Shown here: positions 1 through 8,708 of the stretch, piece after piece
How positions within the stretch are numbered: the stretch's first letter is position 1
How the letters are laid out: every line of letters starts with the position of its first letter
NCBI GenBank assembly: GCA_000447185.1
Contig: KE646919.1
Span: forward strand, 11,294 to 27,586
DNA: 16,293 nucleotides
DNA from: Vairimorpha apis BRL 01
Taxonomy: Eukaryota; Microsporidia; Nosematidae
Reading direction: 5' to 3'
Made by a program: the position numbers and the translations under genes
The notes under the pieces: generated by a model
The model's database searches: none
What the model was told of the DNA's origin: nothing
What the model saw: only the letters and a program-made list of their open reading frames with translations

Positions 1-35
1 GTTTTTTTATATTACATAATAAAGAATAAAACCAA

Positions 36-192
36 TAAATCTACTTATAAATAAAAAGAAAATATTTTGTTATAATAATAGAAATATGTTACTTTAATCA
101 CATAATAAATTAATATCTAATCATTAAATCTACTTTTAATAAAAAGAAAATATATTGTTATAAATAATAGAAATATGTTACTTTAATCACAT
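36..192. repeat. Two-copy 68-bp direct repeat, 89-bp period
   Basis: Copy 1 is 36-103 and copy 2 is 125-192. Both start with TAAATCTACTT and end with CTTTAATCACAT. They share the AATAGAAATATGTTACTTT core and differ by a few substitutions and compensating one-base indels. Confidence 0.9.
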
Positions 193-718
193 GACATAAA
201 AAAAATATAATCATTAAAATTCATTTAAAATTATATACAACATTCAAAATATAATAATTCATAAAAAATTATTTAAAATTATATAAAATAAGAAAATTTC
301 TTTTATATTAAATTAAAAAAAATAAATGTTGTATATTTTTTAACATCGAAATTTATTAATTTATAAATTACAAAATTAAATATAATTTTTGAATAAAAAA
401 ATTGAATAACTTTATTGTTTAAATAAATACAATTAACATTTAGTAAAAACTATGAAAAAAAGTATTACACCAACTAAATTCATTTAAAAATAAATATATT
501 TCATTAACCATATAAATACTTACTATGAAAAAATATTATCACACGATAATATAAGGAAGTATATGTCATTAAATAAAAGAAAAATTAGGTTTATAGTAGT
601 TGTATTTCAAGTAATTTTAACTTATATAATATCTTAATAATCATATTAGTATAAAAAAATTTGGTTAATTAAAATGAAATTATAAACTAAAATAGACTTA
701 CATCGCATTTTGAAAAAG

Positions 719-832
719 TAAATTTTAAATTTGTTATTTTCTATTGATAGTACCTTTATTTAAAAGTATAAAAATAAACACTAAATTTTAAATTTATTAT
801 TTTCTGTTGATAGTATCTTTATTTTAAAGTAT
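719..832. repeat. Two-copy 63-bp-period direct repeat
   Basis: Copies at about 719-770 and 782-832 share TAAATTTTAAATTT, then TATTTTCT.TTGATAGTA.CTTTATTT and an AAAGTAT end. They are separated by a short A-rich spacer. Confidence 0.85.
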
Positions 833-896
833 TAAAAAGACTTTATAATTAAATTTTATATATAAAATAATATTTAGTTATAGATTGTTTTATATG

Positions 897-1235
897 AAAA
901 TGTATATTAACCAAAATAATTTATTTTTATAAATTTAAAAATATATGAACATATTCTAATATAAAAGATTCTAATTTATTTTTGTAAATGTAAAACAATA
1001 GGAACATATTTTAAAATAATAATTTTTAATGTATAATAACCAAAAATAATTTATATTTGTAAATATAGAAATATATGAACATATTCTAATATAAAAGATT
1101 CTTATTTATTTTTGTAAATATAGAAATATTGAACATATTCTATTAAAAAAGATTCTAATTTATTTTTGTAAATATAAAACAATATTAACATATTCTTATA
1201 AAATAGTTTTTAAAATGTATATTAACCAAAAATAA
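897..1235. repeat. Five-copy subrepeat in a ~130-bp higher-order unit
   Basis: A ~45-bp subunit of the form AATTTATTTTTGTAAATATA followed by GAACATATTCT recurs at about 916-960, 972-1015, 1046-1090, 1102-1140 and 1155-1195. Copies 1+2 and copies 3+4 form a higher-order unit with a 130-bp offset. The motif ATGTATATTAACC or a close variant recurs near 899, 1029 and 1216, marking unit boundaries. Confidence 0.85.
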
Positions 1236-1407
1236 ATGTTTAACTAAAAAGTTATCGTATTCTAGCAAAATATTATTTAAAAAAAATATTTAGTCTTTTT
1301 AAATTTTTTTTATATCGAACAATAATGACAGGTTAAATTATTTTATTTTTTTTGACGTAATTATTTTAAAAATAAATTAACAAAGACTAATTTTTAAATT
1401 ATGATTC

Positions 1408-1620
1408 TTTAAATTATGACATTTTAATTATTTAACAAATGTGTCTTAAATTCGTTATATCATAATCATTTTAAATTAATAATTCACACTACTTTAATAT
1501 TTATACTATATTTTTTTAAATTATGACATTTTAATTATTTAACTAGTATATTTAAAATTCGTTATATCATAATCAATTTGAATTAATAATTTACACTACT
1601 TAAATATTTATACTAAATTT
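1408..1620. repeat. 107-bp tandem duplication
   Basis: Copy 1 (1408-1514) and copy 2 (1515-1620) are directly abutting. Both begin TTTAAATTATGACATTTTAA, contain TTCGTTATATCATAATCA and CACTACTT.AATATTTATACTA, and end in a T run. A third, more decayed copy with a TAACTAGT and ATTATAATCATTT signature lies at about 1764-1860. Confidence 0.88.
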
Positions 1621-1630
1621 TTTTAAAATA

Positions 1631-1772
1631 TAACATACAATCAAATATTTTATAAATTATATTTACACTACTAAAATTTTAATTTATATTTCACTAAATA
1701 ATAACATACAGTCAAATATAATTTAAATTATATTTACACTACTAAAATTTTAATTTATATTTCTTTAAATTA
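1631..1772. repeat. 71-bp tandem duplication
   Basis: Units 1631-1701 and 1702-1772 each start TAACATACA.TCAAATAT and end ACACTACTAAAATTTTAATT plus TATATTTC. A partial third copy starts at 1888 (TAACATACAATAAAATATAC), just before the LRR gene. Confidence 0.85.
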
Positions 1773-1976
1773 TGACATTTTTAAATTTAATTAAAATAAC
1801 TAACTAGTGTAACAGAAATTCTTTATATTATAATCATTTAAAATATATATACATATCTAAAATTTTAATTTATATTTCTTTAAAATATAACATACAATAA
1901 AATATACAAAATTTATTTTAAAATAACATCCAAAATTTAAAATGACACATTTACATATAAATTAAATTAAAAAAAA

Positions 1977-1979
1977 CCC
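1977..1979 (+). promoter_or_regulatory. CCC start-proximal motif of the LRR gene
   Basis: CCC ends two bases before the ATG at 1982, inside an otherwise A/T-only context (AAAAAACCCATATG). A short C or G run just upstream of the start codon is a known microsporidian gene signal. It supports choosing 1982 as the start of the LRR gene instead of the internal TTG at 2380. Confidence 0.6.
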
Positions 1980-1981
1980 AT

Positions 1982-3933
1982 ATGCTAATTATTATACTAT
2001 CATTAATAAAATGTTCATATACATCAAATGACTACAAAATACCACAAGAATCATTCAGCGATACAGAAAATACAGATTCAGAAGAAGAATATTTAATATC
2101 AAATATTTCAAAAAAAATGATAACATTAATCCAAAAAATAAATTACATATCAGATTTAACAATTCTTATAAATGGACACAAAAATTTATAAATAATTTAA
2201 ATATTAAAGAAATTAATATAAACAATGACGGTTTTGAATACATACCTGAAAACATAAAATATCATAAGAATTTAAGAATTATTGATATAAATTCTGATCA
2301 ATTTATAAGTTTTTCTGATGAAGTAGGTAAACTTCCTTATCTTAAAAAACTAATAGTTGGAAATTTAACTATTAATAAGTTGGATAGAAGTATTAAAAAT
2401 TTATTAAATTTACGGGTTTTAATTATTGGTAATGATAAAAATGGACAAGATGATTTTAATTATATGAGAAGGTGTTTAGAAACTAATTTTAAAATTATGA
2501 GACGGAATTTATATGATAATGTTTGTTTATTTAGTGATAAGGTTATTGATAATTATAGGTATTCTAAAATGAATTTACGGAATGCTAAGTATTTGGTAAA
2601 TAAAGATATATTTAGTAATAGAATTGTTTTTAATAAAAAAAAATATTCTAATAGTAATAATTTTAATAATAAAAGGAATTTTATGAATAAAGATAATTTA
2701 TATTATAAAAAGAATTTGATGAATGATAATTTTAATAATAAAAGGAATATGATGAATAAAGATAATTTATATTATAAAAAGAATATGATGAATGATAATT
2801 TTAATAATACAAAATATTTAATAGATAATCATTTTAATAATACAAAATATCAAAATGAAAAAAATTATCAAAAAAATAATCCAATTAATAAAGAAAATTT
2901 CAACAATAAAAGAAATTTATCAAATAAAGAAAATTCAAATAACAACAATCTAAATAACAACAATCTAAATAACAACAATTTAAATAAAGAAATTACAATA
3001 AACACAATCCAAGAACTAATTTTTAATAAACACGAATATAAAATGTTAGAATATTTAAAACTAACAACAAGATATCAAACTTTTGATTCAATAACAACCA
3101 ACGATAAAAACGAAATAATATGTGAAATAGTTTACAATTTTATAAAAAATATTCCTAACGAAATTTGTTTATTAGAAAAATTACAAGTAATAAAAATAAC
3201 AGATCAAAAAATAAGAAAAATTCCATATTCTATATACAATCTAAAAAACTTAAAAATTCTCAATTTATCAAATAATTCAATTTCATCGTTACCTACATTA
3301 TTATTTAATTTAAAAAACTTAAATAGATTAAATTTAAGTAACAATGAAATAAAAAATTTACCAGAATGGATTGGTAATAACAGTTTAATAATTTTAAATT
3401 TATCAAAAAATTTAATTTTAGAATTACCACAATCTATTGGTGAATTAAATAATCTTGAAAGTTTGGATTTATCTGATAATCAAATTTCTATTTTATCGGA
3501 TTCTATAGGAAATTTGAAAAATTTAGTGGTTTTAGATTTGTCATTTAATTTATTAATAAGTTTACCGGATACAATAGGAAATTTAGAAAAACTGGAGAAA
3601 TTAATTATGAAAAATTTATGTTTTGAATGTATTAATAAAAAATTGTGTAGATTAGGTAATCTTAAAGAACTTAATCTAGAATATACTGATAAGTTATTTA
3701 ATAAAAAATGTAGTCAATATTTGGATTTGGATTTTTCTAATTTAAAGAAATTGAAAGTTTTAAATTTAAAAAAAATTAATTTAAAAGGAATTCATAAATC
3801 TATAATAAATCTTAGTAATAATGATATTAAAATTGTTGTTAGTAAAAAATGTTTAGAAGAAAATGATGATGGAGATTTTGTTGGTAAACTAAGTTTAAAA
3901 AATGTTTTTAAAGAGAAAATTATTTTTAAATAA
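1982..3933 (+). CDS. Secreted-type leucine-rich-repeat protein with Asn-rich tandem-repeat insert, one frame break
   Basis: Read as one gene of about 650 codons, starting at the CCC-preceded ATG. The 1982 frame opens with a short hydrophobic stretch (MLIIILSLIKC) that resembles a weak signal peptide, followed by an acidic SDTENTDSEEE tract, but it stops at 2191. The frame one base back is open from 2032 to 3933 and reads straight into LRRs. The two open frames overlap at 2032-2188, and the likeliest shift is the A8 run at 2110-2117. Two or three LRRs lie at about 2235-2450, a long Asn/Lys-rich region at about 2614-3000, then roughly nine repeats of the 23-residue type (LxxLxLSxNxIxxLPxxIGxL) at 3110-3830. 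The C-terminal cap is charged. Microsporidian LRR proteins of this kind are multigene and often secreted; the ligand is unknown. LRR identity is firm; signal peptide and single-gene status are inference. Confidence 0.85.
2659..2796 (+). repeat. 23-residue (69-bp) tandem repeat inside the LRR gene
   Basis: Two almost identical units, 2659-2727 and 2728-2796, encode NFNNKRN(F/M)MNKDNLYYKK and then N(L/M)MND. Only a few bases differ, so the duplication is recent relative to the surrounding gene. Decayed NFNNTKY and NFNNKRN echoes continue to about 2930. Confidence 0.92.
2938..2982 (+). repeat. 15-bp x3 repeat encoding NNNNL
   Basis: Three in-frame copies of AATAACAACAATCTA (last copy TTA) encode (NNNNL)x3 at the end of the Asn-rich insert. 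The unit mixes AAT and AAC codons identically in each copy, which points to DNA-level slippage or unequal exchange and not to independent codon drift. Confidence 0.92.
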
Positions 3934-4280
3934 TTGTTTTATTTTATAAAAAATAATAAATTTATTAAAATGTTGTTGTTAAATTGATGTTTATAAAAGA
4001 ATAATAAATTTATTAAAATGTTGTTGTTGAATTGAAGTTTGTAAAAGATAAATAAATTTATTAAAATGTTGTTGTTGAAATGAAGTTTATTAAAAAATTA
4101 AAATTTATTAAAATGTTGTTATTAAATTAAAGTTTGTAAAAAAATAATAAATTTATTTTTAAATAATTATTCTATTTTATAAAAAATAATAAATTTATTA
4201 AAATGTTGTTGTTAAATTGATGTTTATAAAAGAATAATAAATTTATTAAAATGTTGTTGTTGAATTGAAGTTTGTAAAAA
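3920..4280. repeat. 48-bp tandem repeat array with a 233-bp duplication of the LRR gene 3' end
   Basis: A 48-bp unit (AATAATAAATTTATTAAAAT, GTTGTTGTT, then AATTGAAGTTTGTAAAAG) occurs at 3952-3999, 4000-4047, 4048-4095, about 4096-4142, 4185-4232 and 4233-4280. The segment 3920-4047, which includes the last codons and stop of the LRR gene, is repeated at 4153-4280 with a constant 233-bp offset. The second copy therefore holds a fossil of the TATTTTTAAATAATT gene end at 4154-4168. The order is gene end, four units, fossil gene end, two units. Confidence 0.9.
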
Positions 4281-4500
4281 AAATTATTTGCTAAACTTAA
4301 ATAGTGTTGTAAAATTTAAAAAATAAATATTTTTTTTGTATAATTATGTATTAACTGATTATAGGTTAAAATTGTTTTCAATTGAATTTTTATTTACCTT
4401 CTGTTTTTGTTAAATAAATTCGAAAAATATTTTTATTTCTTAATCACATACAAAATATATTTCTTTTTTTATAAAAAGAAATTTTAAGTTCATGTTAAAA

Positions 4501-4690
4501 ATATGTGTTTATTAATTAAACTATTTTTATATTTAATAACTTTACAAAAAATTATTTTATTTTTTAATGATATGTTTATTAATTACAATATTTTTATATC
4601 TACAAATATTTACAAAAAAATATGTCTTTAAAATCAAAATATTTTTATATTTAATAAATTTACAAAAAATTACTTCATTTTTTATTAAAA
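4501..4690. repeat. Three-copy degenerate direct repeat
   Basis: Copies start at about 4501, 4570 and 4620 with ATATGT(G/C/T)TTT, continue with A.TATTTTTATAT, and end TTTACAAAAAA. Copies 1 and 3 also share the ATTTTATTTTTTA end; copy 2 is shorter. Confidence 0.75.
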
Positions 4691-5053
4691 TATATATTGC
4701 AAATAAAATAAAAAAATAGTTTTTTTTATAAAATGATTAGAAGTTTCAAATTTATAATATATCTATAAGATAAATTTAATTAAATTAAATTTTTACCTAA
4801 TTTTAAATTTTTTAAATTCAACTTGAATTATAAAAATATTTATTTGATAATCAATTTAAATTAACAAATAAATTTATTAATTTTAATCTCTATATTTAAA
4901 ATTCTTGTAAATGTATCAGTGTAAAATAAACATAAATCAATTTTATTATAAAATGTAATTTAATTTTTTTTAATAAAATGTCAGTTGTTTTGATTTTTAT
5001 CAATTAAATTAATTATATATATTTTAATATTTAATTACAAAAAAACTGATAAG

Positions 5054-5290
5054 AAATTTTAAAGTTTTTAAACATTTTACATACACAAAAAATTATATTA
5101 TTTTTAAACGAATATACATTTTAAAAAAAATTTAAATTTTAAAGTTTTTAAACATTTCACAAAAACAGTAAATTACATTATTTTTAAACGAATATACGCT
5201 TTTAAAAAAATTAAAAATTTATAAGTTTATAGACATTTCACAAAAACAGTAAATTACATTGTTTAAAACGAAAATACATTTTTAAAATAA
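5054..5290. repeat. Three 80-bp tandem repeats upstream of membrane protein A
   Basis: Units 5054-5133, 5134-5214 and 5215-5290 share AAATTT.AAGTTT, AACATTT.ACA, AAATTA.ATT and TTTAAACGAATATAC. Units 2 and 3 share CATTTCACAAAAACAGTAAA exactly. The array ends about 180 bp before the start codon at 5467, so it could overlap the promoter; it has no coding potential. Confidence 0.88.
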
Positions 5291-5464
5291 TCAACTGATA
5301 TTTACATTAAAAAAAATAAGATAAATAAAATTTGATACCAGATACAAAATTAATTTTTTTTGATAATCATTAAAAATATCCAAATAAATTAACAGATAAT
5401 TTAATATCAATCAAGAAAATTTAATTGGTATTAATTAAATATAAAAAGAATAATTTTTAAACAT

Positions 5465-5466
5465 CC
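5465..5466 (+). promoter_or_regulatory. Weak C-run start motif of membrane protein A
   Basis: CC directly abuts the ATG (AAACATCCATG). This is the weakest example of the start-proximal C/G run in the window, but it lies in the same place as the others. Confidence 0.35.
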
Positions 5467-6402
5467 ATGTCAGACCAAGAAACATCTTCAAATTCATCAA
5501 ATTCATTAATTTATATTCTAACTGGATTAAATGTAACATTAAGTGTAATCTTTTTAGTTTGTATGGAATTTATTTTAGATGCATCTGTTTATACGAGTAA
5601 CAAAATATTATGTTATTGTTTGATAGTGTCAGTTTTGCCAGTAATTTATGCTTTTATTGTACCTAAATTTGCAAAGATTATTGCTATAGTTTGTACTGTA
5701 TTAACTGTTGTTCTTATAGTTTTATTATTTTTATTTAGGAACACAGTATCATTTTATGTAAGTGAATCTAAACCTAAACCGTCACAAATTGCTAAAATTA
5801 GTACTAGCAAAGTAAATGTTGTATTTTATAATGGAAGAGAATTTGAACCGATAAAAAGTGAATCTGTAGAAAATAATGAAGAAAACGAAGAAGATGTTAA
5901 AGATGAGAACAACCCTGAAGAAGAAGAAGGTAAAGAAACAAAAGAAGAAGAAGTAAAAAATGAAGAAGCAAAAGGTGAAGAAACACCTAATCCAGATGAA
6001 AATTCAAATCAGAATGATGAATTTATTGAGAATGAAAAGAACAGTTCAAATTTAATCGATAATAGAAATAAGAAATCTAATGTTGTATCTGATGATGAAA
6101 ATAACAATAATAAATCAGTCAAAAATAATATGAAGGTTACTATCGAACTTGAACTTGCTAATCTTACAAATAAGTTAACAGATAAAGAAAAAAAGGCAGA
6201 CTGGACAGTAGTTGAGTACGATTCTCAAGCTTTAAATGAATTGAGCACTTTAGATGAATTAGAAGCATTATATAAAGCTTTTAATAAAATCCATTATTCT
6301 AAATTAGGAATCGTAAATAAACTTATTATTTACTTTGAAGTACCGAATGCATCAGATATGAAAGAATATGGATTTAAACGAAAAGTTACTGATTTAAAAT
6401 AA
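5467..6402 (+). CDS. Three-pass membrane protein A with acidic linker, unrecognised family
   Basis: 311 residues, intact frame, start supported by the adjacent CC motif. No known family is recognised. The N-terminus is short, polar and Ser-rich. Three hydrophobic segments follow at about 14-37, 47-65 and 69-90, ending at a sharp RNTVSFY boundary (91-97). A short conserved strand, VNVVFYNGREF (116-126), precedes a very acidic Glu/Lys linker (about 135-172) and an Asn/Ser-rich stretch to about 220. The last ~85 residues are more ordered and hold HYSKLG (276-281) and GFKRK (302-306). The neighbour at 7923 shares the same plan and motifs, so the two are paralogues from a tandem duplication. The length of the linker, not the membrane part, accounts for most of the size difference. 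Role unknown; a membrane anchor with a soluble C-terminal domain is the most that can be said. Confidence 0.85.
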   Translation: MSDQETSSNSSNSLIYILTGLNVTLSVIFLVCMEFILDASVYTSNKILCYCLIVSVLPVIYAFIVPKFAKIIAIVCTVLTVVLIVLLFLFRNTVSFYVSESKPKPSQIAKISTSKVNVVFYNGREFEPIKSESVENNEENEEDVKDENNPEEEEGKETKEEEVKNEEAKGEETPNPDENSNQNDEFIENEKNSSNLIDNRNKKSNVVSDDENNNNKSVKNNMKVTIELELANLTNKLTDKEKKADWTVVEYDSQALNELSTLDELEALYKAFNKIHYSKLGIVNKLIIYFEVPNASDMKEYGFKRKVTDLK

Positions 6403-7922
6403 AGAGTGTTTTTTAAAATTTTGTTTTATAATTTCTATTTTAAATAGATTTTAAATTTTTATTATGTTTTAATAAATTATCTTATTGAAATTTATTGTTA
6501 ATATTAATTTTGTAAAATTTATAGTTTTATTTTTTACAATTTTTTTAAATTAATTTTATAGAGAAAGTAACAATATAAAAATTAAACGTTCAAAAATATT
6601 ACATAAATTGTTTATTTTTAAAACAAATAAAAAAAGGAGTAAAAGTTGTTAAAATTTTCTTATATTAAAGTTTAATTTATTTTTTAATAAAATTTAACAA
6701 AATAAAAATGTTTTTATTTTATTATTATAGTAAATATCTTAAATTTAGAACATAACTTAAAAAAATGTTTAATTTTTATGTTTTATTCTTCTCAATTTAA
6801 TTATTTATACTAATTTTTTGTAGTCATTGTAAGAAATTATAATTCAGTTTTATATGTTGATGGTTTAAATTTTAAATTTTTGAAGTGTAATGTAAAAAAA
6901 ATTTTTTGTTAAACGAAATATATAAAAAATTATAGACGTTCAAATAGTTAATTTACTAAAAAAATTAAAAAATTGTTTCATAATATATTGTAACTTTGTT
7001 TTAAATATTTATCATATTTTTCAAAGCACTTTCATATAAATTTATAGATTTAGAAAAAATAATTATTTAACATTATAAAAACTTTTAAAATATTAAAAAT
7101 ATTGTTTAAAATCTGAAAAAATTATATGTAAAAAATATTTGTAAAAATAAAAAGAAATAATTTTTCAATACAAATATATAAAGACGCTTATTTTTTTATC
7201 TTAAATAAAATTTATATGTTAGTTTTGTCATTAAAATCAATTTTATGTAAATAATATATATTATATTAAAATTAAAAATTATTATATTGTCTAAATTTAA
7301 AAAAAATACTGCATTTCATTTCAAAAATATTTTGCTGTTCATATCTAATTGATTTAATCTAAATTAAAAAATACTCCTTTTTTAGATGAAATAAGTTGCA
7401 ATCATAATCAATTATGAATTTAAAATTGTATTTTCATTTTATTTATAAAGTATCTAAATATTTATTTATTTAATTTTTTTTGATATTGAAAAAATCTTAT
7501 CTGATTAAAATTTAATTTATATCAAATTTTTTTAGATAATTTATATTTTATTTTATAAAACTACATTTTAAAAATTCGATTTTTAATAAATATTTTCAAA
7601 TATTTTACATTTTTAATTAGAATATCATTCATGACAATTATAATTAATAAATTTAAAAAAATTAATTTTTCTTAAATTAAATTAATCTTACAATCATTAA
7701 TCTAAAATCGAATATATACAATATCCAATATATTTTTTTTAATTTAAATTTCAACCACTAAATTAACAAGTTTTTGGATTTTTTACTTTTTTTTAATTAA
7801 TTTAAAATTTAGTAGTCAATTATACTAAATTGATAATTTCTACGGTTAGAAAATTTATAATATCCTTTTCCTCCTTTTTAATATGATTAAAATTACTATA
7901 AATTTTTCTTTTAGTAACCCCA
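6403..7922. other. Gene-free spacer between the two membrane paralogues
   Basis: About 1.5 kb of A/T-rich sequence with no supported coding frame on either strand and no clear tandem repeat, unlike the other spacers. A pyrimidine-rich patch (TCCTTTTCCTCC at 7862-7873) lies about 50 bp before the start of membrane protein B. It is the most C-rich non-coding segment in the region and could belong to the promoter. Confidence 0.75.
7918..7921 (+). promoter_or_regulatory. CCCC start-proximal motif of membrane protein B
   Basis: CCCC ends one base before the ATG at 7923 (TAACCCCAATGG). It is the clearest copy of the microsporidian C-run start signal in the window and fixes the start codon of the second paralogue. 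Confidence 0.65.
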
Positions 7923-8708
7923 ATGGAAAATTCAAAAAATGTAAACCATCTTGCTTATCTTTTCGAATCTCTAGGATTATTTATAGTAACTATTTTTTTA
8001 GCTTTTACCGAAATATTTTGTGATTGTTCGGTTTTGTCTATTCATCCATATTATACTATGTTGCTTTTGATTTCTTTAGTTCCTATTCCGTTCATCTTAT
8101 TTTTCCAAAAATTTGCAAAGGTTGCTTCCATAGTGTGTTTTGCTGGTGTACTTGTTACTGTCCTTATGCTATTTATTAACAGAAATACTGTTGTATTTTG
8201 GCAAACAAAAGATAAACCTGAAGGAGAAGAAAGTTATAAATCTTATGTTACTGCTAATGTTTCTGTTGTTTTCTATGGAGAACAAAAAGAATTTGTGAAG
8301 GATGATGTGTCTAATATAAGTGGTGATGATAAGAAAGAAATGGAAAAGAAAAACAAAGATATATTTGATACATTTTATAAAGAACTTGTTGAAAAATCTA
8401 AAAGTAGCACTGACGCTAAAAAAGAATCAAGATCAGAAATGAATCAACAAAAAGAACATGATGCTGTTGAAGCTGCAAAACCAGAAGATGATTTAAAGAA
8501 AAATGTCAAAGTTTATCAATTAGTATCTATGAATACTGTTCCTAACATTGATTTAGAAAGTCAAATGAAAGATTTTTGCAAAAGATTAAATTCTATTAGG
8601 TATAGTAAATTGGGAAAAAATCTTTTGATTCTTATTAAGTTGGATGGACATGAAAAAATGGATAAACTTGGTTTTAACAGAAAGTTTAGCAAATTAAAAA
8701 GTGAATAA
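7923..8708 (+). CDS. Three-pass membrane protein B, paralogue of protein A
   Basis: 261 residues, intact frame, start fixed by the CCCC motif. Hydrophobic segments lie at about 10-34, 44-62 and 65-86, ending at RNTVVFW (87-93), which matches RNTVSFY in protein A. QKFAKVASIVC matches PKFAKIIAIVC at the start of segment 3. VSVVFYGEQKEF (113-124) matches VNVVFYNGREF. The C-terminal region has RYSKLG (226-231) and GFNRK (250-254), against HYSKLG and GFKRK. The linker between these blocks (about 125-200) is charged, with Lys and Glu mixed, and is shorter than in protein A. The family is not recognised. Conserved blocks at the membrane exit and at the C-terminus, with a free-running linker between, suggest selection on both ends. 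Cellular location cannot be told from the sequence. Confidence 0.85.
   Translation: MENSKNVNHLAYLFESLGLFIVTIFLAFTEIFCDCSVLSIHPYYTMLLLISLVPIPFILFFQKFAKVASIVCFAGVLVTVLMLFINRNTVVFWQTKDKPEGEESYKSYVTANVSVVFYGEQKEFVKDDVSNISGDDKKEMEKKNKDIFDTFYKELVEKSKSSTDAKKESRSEMNQQKEHDAVEAAKPEDDLKKNVKVYQLVSMNTVPNIDLESQMKDFCKRLNSIRYSKLGKNLLILIKLDGHEKMDKLGFNRKFSKLKSE

Larger units (their letters stand above)
1..1981. other. Gene-free AT-rich region made of decayed direct repeats
   Basis: No open frame of useful length or recognisable protein is present on either strand before 1982. The stretch is almost pure A/T with several unrelated families of short direct repeats (listed separately), each two to five copies long and diverged by substitutions and small indels. 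No tRNA-like GC-richer island is visible. It is probably intergenic or subterminal spacer; whether it lies near a chromosome end cannot be told from the window. Confidence 0.8.
4281..5466. other. Gene-free spacer upstream of membrane protein A
   Basis: No convincing coding frame on either strand. It contains two local repeat families (4501-4690 and 5054-5290, listed separately) and otherwise unstructured A/T-rich sequence. Confidence 0.8.

Noticed and set aside
2380..3933. LRR gene starting at TTG 2380
   Set aside because: The frame is open back to 2032 and encodes LRR-like sequence upstream of 2380. The C-run-preceded ATG at 1982 is a better start, given one frame shift.
3952..4280. CRISPR-like array
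   Set aside because: Units are directly abutting 48-bp repeats with no unique spacers, in a eukaryotic context.
5880..6000. Glu/Lys-rich stretch of membrane protein A as a coiled-coil domain
   Set aside because: It lacks regular hydrophobic heptad positions and contains Pro and Gly. It is better read as a disordered acidic linker.
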